The notes: a model not told the origin generated them from the sequence alone. Shown: positions 28,133 to 36,313, numbered from the stretch's first letter. The stretch is 64,000 nt of DNA from Neptunicoccus sediminis (GCF_001719615.1 NZ_MDVX01000017.1:28989-92988); one strand, 5' to 3'. Translations and numbers: made by a program.

Positions 28133-28136
28133 TTTT
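28101..28136 (+). terminator. Terminator hairpin embedded in the end of bhcR
   Basis: Stem GGGCCGGT (28101-28108), loop TTAG, stem ACCGGCCC (28113-28120): a perfect 8-bp GC-rich stem inside the last bhcR codons, followed after 10 nt by AATTTTT. The hairpin-to-T spacing is long for an intrinsic terminator, so function is uncertain. It lies exactly where two convergent genes meet with overlapping stops. Confidence 0.5.
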
Positions 28137-28962
28137 TAGAAAGCTTCAGGTTCATGTGCCGGTTCACATCTTTATAAAGCAGATACCGGAACGGCCCCGG
28201 CCCGCCAGCATAACAGGCCTGCGGGCAGAAGGCGCGCAACCACATATAGTCACCAGCCTCAACCTCGACCCAGTCCTGATTGAGCCGGTAAACCGCCTTG
28301 CCTTCCAGCACATACAGCCCGTGTTCCATCACATGGGTTTCGCAAAACGGGATCACCCCGCCTGGTTGCAGGGTCACGATGGTGACGTGCATGTCGTGAC
28401 GCAGGTCGTTCGGGTCCACAAAACGGGTGGTGGCCCATACGCCATCGGTTTCGGGCATCACATTGGGGGCAATGTCTTTTTCATTGGCGATAACCGGATC
28501 GGGCAGGTCCAATCCTTCAACCGCTTCATAGGCCTTGCGCACCCAATGGAACCGCGTGACCTGATCGGAGGTATTGCGCAGGGTCCATTCCATTCCGGCA
28601 GGCAAATAGGCATAGCCGCCCTCTTCCAACGTGTGGGTCTCTCCCTTGAACGTCAGCTCGAAGCTGCCTTCCACCACAAACAGAACACCCTGTGCCCCTG
28701 CATCGGTTTCCGGGCGGTCGGACCCGCCACCGGGCTGCACTTCCATGATGTATTGGGAAAACGTCTCGGCAAAACCGCTTAAAGGGCGCGAGATCACCCA
28801 AAGCCGCGTCTTGTCCCAAAACGGCAGAAAGCTGGTTACGATGTCACGCATGGTGCCCTTCGGGATCACCGCATAGGCATCGGTGAACACCGCACGATCG
28901 GAAAGAAGTTGCGTCTGGTCGGGATGCCCGCCTGTGGGGGCAAAATAGCTTGTCTTTGTCAT
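28129..28962 (-). CDS. allE: (S)-ureidoglycine aminohydrolase
   Basis: 277 residues from ATG 28962, preceded by GGAG; the frame is open four codons further. It is a bicupin protein: first cupin about 60-125 (GVLFVVEGSFELTF, LEEGGYAYLPAG), second about 180-260 (HVMEHGLYVLEGKAVYRL, VEAGDYMWLRAF), with the metal-binding His/Glu pattern of the AllE/UGHY family. It hydrolyses (S)-ureidoglycine to (S)-ureidoglycolate and ammonia, the step just before AllA. It lies tail to tail with bhcR, overlapping at the stop codons, which ties ureide degradation to the glyoxylate-assimilating cluster. Confidence 0.92.
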   Translation of the reverse strand: MTKTSYFAPTGGHPDQTQLLSDRAVFTDAYAVIPKGTMRDIVTSFLPFWDKTRLWVISRPLSGFAETFSQYIMEVQPGGGSDRPETDAGAQGVLFVVEGSFELTFKGETHTLEEGGYAYLPAGMEWTLRNTSDQVTRFHWVRKAYEAVEGLDLPDPVIANEKDIAPNVMPETDGVWATTRFVDPNDLRHDMHVTIVTLQPGGVIPFCETHVMEHGLYVLEGKAVYRLNQDWVEVEAGDYMWLRAFCPQACYAGGPGPFRYLLYKDVNRHMNLKLSKN

Positions 28963-29086
28963 CAAAGGCTCCAATGCAGAATTGCCCCCAAAATCGCGAG
29001 TCTCGGGGCTTAAGGGAAGCGTTTGATTGCCTAAAGGATCATTCGGGAATATTTGATAGTCAGCAGCGGCTTTGCGCTAATCCATG

Positions 29087-29116
29087 AAAAATGCCGGCCT
29101 GTTAACAGACCGGCAT
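29087..29116 (-). terminator. Terminator downstream of the ompA-like gene
   Basis: Read on the minus strand: stem ATGCCGG-x-CTG, loop TTAA, closing arm, then TTTTT (A-run at 29086-29090 on the plus strand). The stem spans 29091-29116 with one mismatch and lies 33 bp beyond the stop codon at 29149. Confidence 0.8.
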
Positions 29117-29148
29117 CATTTATCTTATCAGTTTTACCAAAGCGCGGC

Positions 29149-30864
29149 TTAACCGGATGTTGAGGATTTCAACAGCGGTGTAATCCGGCGCACAGCGGCG
29201 CGGCGGTTGGCTTCCTCTGCGGCATCAGTCGGGATGCGCAGATTGCTTTCGCCATAACCCTGAACCACAAGGTTTTGGGCCGGTACGTTGAAATACTCGG
29301 TCAGTGCCAGCGCAACGGATTCCGCACGACGGTCTGACAGGGCAAGGTTCGACGTGGCCGAACCAACAGCATCCGTGTGACCTTCAATCAGGAAGACTTC
29401 GGACGGGTTTTCCGCAATGCGTTCGGCAATGGCCGTACCAACCGTAGCCAGCGCACGGGCCTGATCTGCTTCGATGATGGCGGAGCCTGTGTTAAAGGTA
29501 ATCGCGCTCAGCTCGATCACAGGCATCAATTCGCGCACCGCACGGATCTGACGGATCTGTTGCAGGCTAAAGGTACGATCCAGTTCCTGACTGCTGTTGG
29601 CAGAGAGGGCTGCACGCAGGTCGGCCTCGCTCATACCGTTGGACGCATAAGAGAATTGTTCCACGCGGGGCAGTTCGGACACGCGCACGGGCGTTTCTGC
29701 CGTCGTATCGTCAAACAATTGCACTGTCTGACCGTTTGGCAGATATTGTGTCCGGCTCAGCACCTGACCGTTTGGTGCACGTACAGTAACCACCTGAGTA
29801 CCATCAGCCATCACGATGGTCTGGCGGGACGAACCGTCAGAAAACGTCTCTGTTTCAACGGTCGAACCGGGCTGGCGCAACAGAGCGTTATCGTCCTTCA
29901 GCACGTAATAGTCACCATCGCCACGCTCCACGACCACGCGGTCGCCTTCGGTTTCAACAACTTTGTCGTTATTGTTCAGAACCGCTGTAAGGATACCAAC
30001 ACCGGCAGCGCCGATGAGGAATTTCTCAAGGTTGTTCAACCCGTCGTCATCATTGGATACCGCTGCTGCTTCGGCGCGTTCCTGATTGCTGGCACGACGG
30101 TTCTTTTTGGTGATTTTCTCACGACGCTTTTTAACCTTAGCGTCTGCTTCACCGTCCAGAGTCGCCGCTACTTCGGGCGTGGCATTGGCTGCCTCGGTGC
30201 TGGCTTCTGTATCTTCCTGCACGGCCTCCATTTCTCTGGCTTCACGACGTTCCTTACGCTTTTCCTTGCGTTTGGCTTTACGCTTTTCCTTTTTGGTCAT
30301 GTCTTCATCAACGACCACAGTGCCATCTGCTTCGGTGGTTGCCTGAACCTCGGCTTCACCTTCGGCTTGCGTTTCAGCCTCTACCTCTGCTTTGGCAGCG
30401 TCTTTATTCTTGTTTTTCTTCTTTTTCTTGGAGTCTTTTTCCAGCTCGGCTTCGATCTCTTCCGCGGTTACAGCCGCAGAGTCCGCTTGTGCCTCAGCTT
30501 CGGCCTCGGCAGCTTTTGCAGCTTTCCGAGCCTTTTTCTTGTTCTTTTTAACAGCTTCATCCGCAGCGGCCTGTGCGTCGGTCTCTGCCTCGACTTCGGC
30601 TTCTACCGCCAGTCCGGTTTCAGGATCGACCTCGGCTTCCAAAGCGGCTTCAGCCTCAGCTTTGTCTTTGTTTTTCTTGCGCTTTTTCTTTTTATCCTTG
30701 CCATTGTCGTCGTTGGCATCGGTATCCGCTTGCGCCACTTTCAGGTTGGCCGCAACCGAAACGTCATTCGTAGCCCCAATTGTTTGGGCCGTCACAATAT
30801 GAGGCGTGGCCAGAGCAAAGCTCAGGATCACGGCTGTTGTGCTTTTCAGTTTTTGCATAGTCAT
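29149..30864 (-). CDS. OmpA-family outer-membrane protein with long charged linker
   Basis: 571 residues from ATG 30864, placed seven bases after AAGGGAG. A signal peptide (about 1-26, ending VTAQ) is followed by a striking low-complexity region (about 45-265). In it, Lys/Arg blocks such as KDKKKKRKKNKDK alternate with Ala/Glu blocks such as AEAEAEAQA. Then come a hydrophobic stretch FLIGAAGVGILTAVL (about 290) and a beta-rich region. The C-terminal OmpA domain (about 455-571) has the peptidoglycan-binding pattern IEGHTDAVGSATSNLALSDRRAESV. It probably links outer membrane and cell wall. It is monocistronic, with its own terminator. The charged linker is unusual and its role unknown. Confidence 0.85.
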   Translation of the reverse strand: MTMQKLKSTTAVILSFALATPHIVTAQTIGATNDVSVAANLKVAQADTDANDDNGKDKKKKRKKNKDKAEAEAALEAEVDPETGLAVEAEVEAETDAQAAADEAVKKNKKKARKAAKAAEAEAEAQADSAAVTAEEIEAELEKDSKKKKKNKNKDAAKAEVEAETQAEGEAEVQATTEADGTVVVDEDMTKKEKRKAKRKEKRKERREAREMEAVQEDTEASTEAANATPEVAATLDGEADAKVKKRREKITKKNRRASNQERAEAAAVSNDDDGLNNLEKFLIGAAGVGILTAVLNNNDKVVETEGDRVVVERGDGDYYVLKDDNALLRQPGSTVETETFSDGSSRQTIVMADGTQVVTVRAPNGQVLSRTQYLPNGQTVQLFDDTTAETPVRVSELPRVEQFSYASNGMSEADLRAALSANSSQELDRTFSLQQIRQIRAVRELMPVIELSAITFNTGSAIIEADQARALATVGTAIAERIAENPSEVFLIEGHTDAVGSATSNLALSDRRAESVALALTEYFNVPAQNLVVQGYGESNLRIPTDAAEEANRRAAVRRITPLLKSSTSG

Positions 30865-31325
30865 CACAATCTCCCTTTCGAGTGGATATAGGCCCCTAAC
30901 GCGGCGCTGCCATAAAAGGTTCAGATGCAAAAGAAATTTAGGCATGTTTTCGCTGTGAACGAACCTTCGATTTCCCAATCCCCTAATTCGGCGGCAATCG
31001 AAACACAGGAGCCTTCGGTGTAGTGGTCTTGCAAGCCTTCCGCTGTTTCTGGAACAGGGCCGCCATTTGGAAGCAGAGGTCAGTTGAACATTGCACGGCG
31101 CTGCGGAAAGACGCGGTTTTTTGGCGATTCAGGGGTCAAATAGCGCCTTACGCTGGCTGCACAGCATTTAGGCACCTTTGTTAAGTTATTGTAAACACTT
31201 GCACAAAACCAATTCCTCAGGAAAATAGCGGAAGGACCCTGTAATATAATGGTTTTGACGTGAATCGGGCTGGGCTAGGCTTTGAACATAACAAAAAAGA
31301 ATCAACCAACCGGAGGTATTTCCCT
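30865..31325. other. Divergent intergenic region upstream of ompA-like and ABC genes
   Basis: 461 bp without a convincing gene. It should hold the promoters of the minus-strand ompA-like gene and the plus-strand peptide/ABC operon. An AT-rich patch with TTGTAAACACTTGCACAA lies at about 31190-31207. No known regulator site is assigned. Confidence 0.35.
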
Positions 31326-31520
31326 GTGAGATTTTCACTCAAAGGTTTGATGTCGGCGACAGCAGTGGCGACAATGATGGCCAGCAGCGCATCTGCGGGA
31401 CAACCGGAAACGGGCAGCGCAATTGTCCCTGTGACGGCCAGCAACGCGGGCTTCGGCGCCGGACTGTTTGGACCGCCGCTTGATCCGCGGCGCATAACCA
31501 CCCCGATTCCCATGTTCTGA
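31326..31520 (+). CDS. Small exported protein preceding the ABC operon
   Basis: 64 residues if started at GTG 31326, nine bases after a clear GGAGG; the open frame begins at 31260. Residues 1-24 form a signal peptide (MRFSLKGLMSATAV then ASSASA), leaving a mature part of about 40 residues rich in Gly and Pro and ending PRRITTPIPMF. It is not recognised. It sits exactly where the binding-protein gene of a dipeptide ABC operon normally stands, 76 bp before the chosen start of the first permease. It may be a small secreted protein or the remnant of a deleted binding-protein gene. Confidence 0.5.
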   Translation: MRFSLKGLMSATAVATMMASSASAGQPETGSAIVPVTASNAGFGAGLFGPPLDPRRITTPIPMF

Positions 31521-31596
31521 CGCGTAAACCCGTCTTTCGATGCGGCGGACCATAGGGGCTGCCGCTTCTCCCACTCTATTCAGAAGAAGAACGCTC

Positions 31597-32574
31597 GTGG
31601 CATTCCTCCAGAAATTCCTTATCCGCACGCTCTACGCTGTGATCCTGCTTGCAGCGGTGCTGGTTCTCAACTTTTCAATGATGCACCTTGCCCCCGGCGA
31701 TGTGGCTGACACGATCAGCCAGTCGATGGGCGGCGCCGATGAAGAGGTGCTGGCACAAATCCGCGCCGATTACGGTCTGGATCAACCCTTTCTGGTCCAA
31801 TTGGGCCGCTATGTGGGCAATGTGCTGCAATTCAATCTGGGCTATTCGTTCTTTTACAATGCCCCCGTCACCGACCTGATCCTCGAACGCCTGCCCGCAA
31901 CCCTGTTGTTGGTATTTACCGCGCAAATCCTCGCACTTGGTATCGGCGTTGTGCTGGGCGTAATTTCGGCGCGGCGCCCCAACGGGATTGCCAGCCATTT
32001 CGTGACCATGCTGGCGCTGTTTGGCTATTCCGCGCCGGTGTTCTGGACCGGTATCCTGCTGCTGATTGCTTTCTCCCTTAAAATACAGTGGTTCCCAGTC
32101 GCCGGTATGCGTGATGTGACCATCGTGGGCGGGTTCTTTACCCATGCCCTTGATGTGGCGAGACATCTTGTCCTGCCGGTGATTACGCTTGGCTCTCTGT
32201 TTCTGGCGCTTTATTCGCGGCTTGCCCGTGCCACCATGATGGAGGTTCTGGGGTCGGATTACGTGCGCACCGCCAAGGCCAAGGGCCTGACAGAGCGGGA
32301 AGTGGTCTATAAACACGCGCTGAAAAACTCTCTCTCGCCGGTGATTACGCTGGCCGGTTTGCAGTTCTCTGCCGTTATCTCGGGCGCTGTGCTGGTAGAG
32401 GCCGTGTTTTCCTGGCCCGGTCTTGGCACGCTCGCTTTTCAATCCATTATCGCGCGGGACACGCCAACCATTCTTGGTATCCTGTTCTTCTCGGCCCTTG
32501 TGGTGATCGTAGGCAATCTGCTCACCGATCTGGCCCTGCGCCTTGTAGACCCCCGTGTAGGAGGCAAACGATGA
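31597..32574 (+). CDS. Dipeptide/oligopeptide ABC permease, DppB/OppB type
   Basis: 325 residues from GTG 31597; an ATG at 31540 would add 19 Arg-rich codons. It has six membrane helices, the N-terminal MMHLAPGDVAD segment typical of DppB/OppB, and the EAA loop YVRTAKAKGLTEREVVYKHAL that contacts the ATPases. It is the first of four genes in an operon (permease, permease, ATPase, ATPase) with 4-bp or single-base overlaps, but a periplasmic binding protein is missing. The substrate class is dipeptides, oligopeptides or related small molecules; no finer call is possible. Confidence 0.88.
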   Translation: MAFLQKFLIRTLYAVILLAAVLVLNFSMMHLAPGDVADTISQSMGGADEEVLAQIRADYGLDQPFLVQLGRYVGNVLQFNLGYSFFYNAPVTDLILERLPATLLLVFTAQILALGIGVVLGVISARRPNGIASHFVTMLALFGYSAPVFWTGILLLIAFSLKIQWFPVAGMRDVTIVGGFFTHALDVARHLVLPVITLGSLFLALYSRLARATMMEVLGSDYVRTAKAKGLTEREVVYKHALKNSLSPVITLAGLQFSAVISGAVLVEAVFSWPGLGTLAFQSIIARDTPTILGILFFSALVVIVGNLLTDLALRLVDPRVGGKR

Positions 32575-33455
32575 CCGACTCTCCCCTTATTCCAACGGAA
32601 GAAATTCCAGAGGCCCGCCACCCATTTGCAGAAGCATGGGAAATGTTCCGGCGCAATCACGCCGCGATGGTCGCGCTGGTTGTTCTGTTGCTGATCATTC
32701 TGGCCGCTATTATCGGCCCCTATCTGTATCCTGTTGATCCTTTCGATATGGTCTGGTCCCCGTTTTCACCCCCCGGAGCGGACGGATTCCTGCTGGGCAC
32801 CGATTATCTGGGCCGCGATTTGCTGGCCGCGCTGATCCACGGTGCGCGGGTGTCTATTGTTATCGGTCTGGCCGCGGCGGTTGTTTCGGTGTTGATCGGT
32901 GTCACCGTCGGGGCGCTGGCAGGGTTTTACCGCGGATGGGTTGAAGAACTGTTAATGCGGATCACCGAATTTTTTCAGGTTTTGCCGACATTGCTGTTCT
33001 CGATGGTTATTGTTGCGCTGTTTGGCGCCTCCTTGCCGATGATTACCTTTGCCATTGGCATCGTTAGCTGGACCGCCGTTGCACGGATCACCCGATCCGA
33101 ATTCCTGCGCATCCGCGAGCTGGAATATGTCACGGCTTCCCGCGCATCGGGCGCTAAAAACGGCAAGCTGATGTTCCGCGTCATACTGCCAAACGCCCTG
33201 CCCCCGATCATCGTACAGGCCGCCCTGATGGTGGGTTCTGCGATCCTGTTTGAGGCAGGCCTGTCCTTTCTGGGGTTGACCGATCCGAATGTGGTGTCCT
33301 GGGGGCAGGTCATCGGCTCCAACCGGCAGTATATTCTGGACGCCTCTTTCACTGTTACAATTCCCGGCCTCGCTATTTTCGTCACCGTGCTGTGCATCTC
33401 GCTGGTGGGTGACGGATTGAACGATGCGCTGAACCCAAAATTAAGGCAGCGTTAA
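32571..33455 (+). CDS. Dipeptide/oligopeptide ABC permease, DppC/OppC type
   Basis: 294 residues, overlapping the previous permease stop by 4 bp (ATGA). An N-terminal cytosolic helix leads to the first membrane span (about 30-50), then the LGTDYLGRDLLAALIHGARVS motif characteristic of DppC/OppC (split here over about 75-97). Further helices follow with the EAA loop YVTASRASGAKNGKLMFRVI. It pairs with the DppB-type subunit to form the membrane channel. Its stop overlaps the ATPase start by one base, pointing to translational coupling. Confidence 0.9.
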   Translation: MTDSPLIPTEEIPEARHPFAEAWEMFRRNHAAMVALVVLLLIILAAIIGPYLYPVDPFDMVWSPFSPPGADGFLLGTDYLGRDLLAALIHGARVSIVIGLAAAVVSVLIGVTVGALAGFYRGWVEELLMRITEFFQVLPTLLFSMVIVALFGASLPMITFAIGIVSWTAVARITRSEFLRIRELEYVTASRASGAKNGKLMFRVILPNALPPIIVQAALMVGSAILFEAGLSFLGLTDPNVVSWGQVIGSNRQYILDASFTVTIPGLAIFVTVLCISLVGDGLNDALNPKLRQR

Positions 33456-34441
33456 TGGAACCGCTACTCAAAGTCGAAAACCTTCGCATTGAACTGACCA
33501 CCCGCACGGGCGTTGCCCCTGTGATCGACAACCTCTCGTTTGAACTTGGCGCTGGTGAAAGCATCAGCTTTGTCGGGGAAAGCGGCTGCGGCAAATCCAT
33601 GACGGCACTTGGCATCATGGGGCTGCTGCCGGAAAAAGTGGGACGGATTGCATCCGGTTCTATCAATTTTAACGGAGAGGAGCTGACCACGGCCACGGCC
33701 AAACGGTTACGCGATATTCGCGGCAATGACATCTCTATGATCTTTCAGGAGCCGATGACATCGCTTAACCCTGTGTATACTGTAGGCGAACAAATCGCTG
33801 AAGTGATCCGCGCCCATCAGGGACTGTCGCGCAAAGCGGCATGGGATCAGGCGATTGAACTGCTCGATGCGGTGCGTATTCCGAACGCCAAAGGGCGGGT
33901 TTCGGACTATCCTTTCCAGATGTCCGGCGGCCAGCGCCAGCGTGTGATGATTGCCATCGCACTGGCCTGCGAGCCGAAAATCCTGATCGCGGACGAACCC
34001 ACGACGGCGCTCGATGTGACGGTACAGGCGCAAATTTTCGACCTGTTGAACGATATGAAACGCCAGACCGGGGCCTCTATCATCATGATTACACACGATA
34101 TGGGCGCGGTGGCTGAAATGGCCGAACGCATGATCGTGATGTATGCCGGACGCAAGGCCGAAGAAGGTCCGGTAGAGCAGACAATCGAACACCCGCGCCA
34201 CCCTTACACGCGGGGGCTGATTTCCTGTGTACCTCATATCATGTCCAATATTTCCGAGGAACGTCACGCCCTGACAGAAGTGCCCGGCATCGTGCCGAGC
34301 CTGTCGGATTTCGGTCAGAACCGCTGCCTGTTTGCCTCGCGGTGCAACATGGTGACGCAAAAATGCCTTGAGGAAAGACCGACGGAGAAACCCTTCGCGA
34401 ACGGACAAAAAGCGGCCTGCTGGTACGCAGAGGAGGTATGA
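33455..34441 (+). CDS. Dipeptide/oligopeptide ABC ATPase, DppD/OppD type
   Basis: 328 residues. Walker A GESGCGKS (about 44-51), Q-loop MIFQEPMTSLNP, signature SGGQRQRV, Walker B ILIADEPTTALD and the H-loop ITHDMG are all present. The C-terminal oligo_HPY domain carries CLFASRCNM and later cysteines, which in this subfamily may hold an iron-sulfur cluster. It drives uptake together with the following ATPase. The start codon shares its A with the preceding stop. Confidence 0.92.
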   Translation: MEPLLKVENLRIELTTRTGVAPVIDNLSFELGAGESISFVGESGCGKSMTALGIMGLLPEKVGRIASGSINFNGEELTTATAKRLRDIRGNDISMIFQEPMTSLNPVYTVGEQIAEVIRAHQGLSRKAAWDQAIELLDAVRIPNAKGRVSDYPFQMSGGQRQRVMIAIALACEPKILIADEPTTALDVTVQAQIFDLLNDMKRQTGASIIMITHDMGAVAEMAERMIVMYAGRKAEEGPVEQTIEHPRHPYTRGLISCVPHIMSNISEERHALTEVPGIVPSLSDFGQNRCLFASRCNMVTQKCLEERPTEKPFANGQKAACWYAEEV

Positions 34442-35442
34442 GCATGAGCAATGAAACACTGGTATCGGTCGAAAACCTTGGCGTGCGCTTTGCGGTAAAA
34501 CGGGGCGGCGGCTGGGGACAAGCCTCTTATCTCTATGCTGTGGATGACGTCAGCTTTGAGATCAAACGGGGCGAAACCCTTGCAATTGTGGGCGAAAGCG
34601 GTTCGGGAAAGACCACCACGGCGCTGGCCGTGGCCCGTCTGGTAGAGGCGTATACGGGCAAGGTGAACTTGGATGGCACCGATTTCCTGGCGCTCGATCC
34701 TGAAGCATCGCGTCTGGCGCGGGCCAAGATGCAATTCATCTTTCAGGATCCCTATTCCAGCCTCAATCCTCGCCTGCGGGCTGAACAAATCGTGCGCGAA
34801 CCGCTCGACAGTTTGGGCACGATGGACGAGACGGAAAAGAAAAAGATCGTGGACCGTCTGTTTGCCGAAGTGGGCCTACGCCCGGAGCAGCAGCGCCTGT
34901 TCCCCCACCAGTTTTCCGGCGGTCAGCGCCAGCGTATCGGCATTGCCCGCGCGCTGGCCACCCAACCGGACCTGATCATCTGCGACGAAGCGGTTTCCGC
35001 GCTGGATGTAGCGGTGCAGGCGCAAATCCTGAACCTGCTGCGCAAGTTGCAGGCGGATCTGAACCTGACCTATCTGTTCATCTCCCATGATCTGGGGGTG
35101 GTGCAGCATATGTGCGACAGTATCGCGGTCATGTATATGGGGCGTGTGGTAGAGCATGCCAGCCGGATGGACCTGTTTAACAATCCCTTGCATCCCTATA
35201 CTTCGGCCCTGCTGTCTGCGGTGCCAAGCGTGGATAAAGCGCGGCGCGAAGCCACCAAGCGCATCCTTATTCCGGGCGATCCGCCGGATCCGGTGAACCT
35301 GCCTGCAGGGTGCCGGTTCGCGAACCGCTGTCCGGTGGCCACTGACATCTGCCGCAAGGAAGATCCCGCCCTTCGGGATGTGAAAGGCGGTCATAAGGTG
35401 GCCTGTCATCTGGTCGGCAACGACGCGGTTTCGCCGCTGTAA
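34438..35442 (+). CDS. Dipeptide/oligopeptide ABC ATPase, DppF/OppF type
   Basis: 334 residues (ATG 34438, alternative ATG 34444), overlapping the previous gene by 4 bp. Walker A GESGSGKTT, Q-loop IFQDPYSSLNPR, signature SGGQRQRIGIARAL, Walker B LIICDEAVSALD, H-loop SHDLG and the C-terminal oligo_HPY domain with CRFANRCPVATDIC identify the OppF/DppF branch. It forms a heterodimer with the upstream ATPase. It ends the operon; a GC-rich hairpin follows 7 bp after the stop codon. The pair could also serve the ATPase-less permease locus at 52.3-54.3 kb. Confidence 0.92.
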   Translation: MSMSNETLVSVENLGVRFAVKRGGGWGQASYLYAVDDVSFEIKRGETLAIVGESGSGKTTTALAVARLVEAYTGKVNLDGTDFLALDPEASRLARAKMQFIFQDPYSSLNPRLRAEQIVREPLDSLGTMDETEKKKIVDRLFAEVGLRPEQQRLFPHQFSGGQRQRIGIARALATQPDLIICDEAVSALDVAVQAQILNLLRKLQADLNLTYLFISHDLGVVQHMCDSIAVMYMGRVVEHASRMDLFNNPLHPYTSALLSAVPSVDKARREATKRILIPGDPPDPVNLPAGCRFANRCPVATDICRKEDPALRDVKGGHKVACHLVGNDAVSPL

Positions 35443-35449
35443 TCCGGTG

Positions 35450-35474
35450 CGGCCAGCCTGTTGCGGGCTGGCCG
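35450..35474 (+). terminator. GC-rich hairpin after the ABC operon
   Basis: Arms CGGCCAGCC (35450-35458) and GGCTGGCCG (35466-35474) pair perfectly over 9 bp around a 7-nt loop, 7 bp after the last ATPase stop. There is no T-run after it (TAATTCC), so it may be a stability hairpin or a weak terminator. Confidence 0.55.
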
Positions 35475-35560
35475 TAATTCCGTGTCAGTGGCCTTGGCCA
35501 GCGCTACGGCCCTGTACGCAGGAGCCGCAGCAGCCCAAATCTTAAAAAAACATTCATCAT

Positions 35561-35656
35561 GAAGCTTCATATATGAAGCGTCTTAAATGAAGCTTCATAT
35601 ATGACGCGTCTTGTATGACGCTTCATATATGACGCGTCTTGTATGACGCTTCATAT
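35561..35656. repeat. 28-bp palindrome-rich tandem repeat, 3.4 copies
   Basis: Copies at 35561-35588, 35589-35616 and 35617-35644, plus a partial copy at 35645-35656. Each unit has the form GA(A/C)GCTTCATATATGA(A/C)GCGTCTT-x-x-AT. Copies 1 and 2 contain the perfect palindrome CTTCATATATGAAG or its near form, and ATGAAGCTTCAT palindromes span the junctions. Copies 2 and 3 differ at one base. There are no spacers, so this is not a CRISPR. It is very AT-rich against the GC-rich surroundings and lies directly beyond the gapR terminator. Confidence 0.9.
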
Positions 35657-35719
35657 TTGCAGGGTGATCCGCCCCGTGCCTTGCAGTCGCAACTGTCCAG
35701 ACTGCGAGAAAAAAAACGC

Positions 35720-35742
35720 AAAAAAGGCGGCCGTAGCCGCCC
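35720..35742 (-). terminator. Terminator of gapR
   Basis: On the minus strand, GGGCGGC, a TAC loop and GCCGCC are followed by TTTTTT. On the plus strand this is an A-run at 35720-35725, GGCGGC at 35726-35731 and GCCGCC at 35736-35741. It lies 32 bp after the gapR stop. Confidence 0.85.
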
Positions 35743-35773
35743 TTACCAAATCGCACCGAAAGGCAAAAAAGCC

Positions 35774-36067
35774 TTACATTCCAAGCGCTTCTTTATAGAT
35801 CTCCAGCACCGCTTCTTCTTCCGAAATCTCGGCGGGATCCTTCTTGCGCAACGCGACGATCTTGCGCAGCGCTTTGGTGTCATAGCCACGGGATTTCGCC
35901 TCGGCCATCACCTCTTTTTGCTGTTCCGCAAGGTCTTTCTTCTCGGCTTCCAAACGCTCGAACCGCTCCACAAAGGCGCGCAATTCGCCAGCGGCCACAC
36001 GGTAAGACCCCTCGCCCGGTGCAGAGTTCTGGCCAAACCCCTGTGCGTCATCCAAAACATCTTCCAT
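35774..36067 (-). CDS. gapR: GapR-like DUF2312 DNA-binding protein
   Basis: 97 residues, close to the usual DUF2312 length. The core RVAAGELRAFVERFERLEAEKK continues as a coiled coil, followed by EVMAEAKSRGYDTKALRKIV and LRKKDPAE, the family hallmark. GapR of Caulobacter is a nucleoid-associated protein that encircles overtwisted, AT-rich DNA ahead of replication and transcription forks and stimulates topoisomerases. The gene is monocistronic with its own terminator. Notably, an AT-rich palindromic tandem repeat lies 120-210 bp past its stop; a binding relation is speculation. Confidence 0.9.
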   Translation of the reverse strand: MEDVLDDAQGFGQNSAPGEGSYRVAAGELRAFVERFERLEAEKKDLAEQQKEVMAEAKSRGYDTKALRKIVALRKKDPAEISEEEAVLEIYKEALGM

Positions 36068-36313
36068 AGGGTGCTCCTGTCGCTAATTAGATTCTCAGGA
36101 TCTTTGCCTAACGCCCTGCCCCGCGCCCGACAAGCCCCGTTGCACCAATCCCTGCAAGCGCCCGCTTATTGTGTTCCATTGAACAACACCACCTGCCTTT
36201 CAGGCCACCCTTTCACCCGCCTTAACCTTAAAAACCATTCGGTCAGGGGAATTCCGCTTTGGACAAATTCCGACCGATATGATACCGCCGCCAAAACCAT
36301 TTAGGAGTCTGGT

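Larger units (their letters stand above)
35443..35773. other. Intergenic region with hairpin, tandem repeat and terminator
   Basis: 331 bp between the ABC operon and the convergent gapR gene. It contains, in order, a GC hairpin (35450-35474), the 28-bp tandem palindromic repeat (35561-35656) and the gapR terminator (35720-35742). No gene is seen in it. Confidence 0.8.

Noticed and set aside
29377..30891. Plus-strand open frame of 504 codons inside the ompA-like gene
   Set aside because: Its long Phe/Leu runs are the mirror of Lys/Glu repeats on the real strand, not a membrane protein.
35561..35656. Possible CRISPR array
   Set aside because: The 28-bp units are directly adjacent with no spacers, and no cas genes are near.
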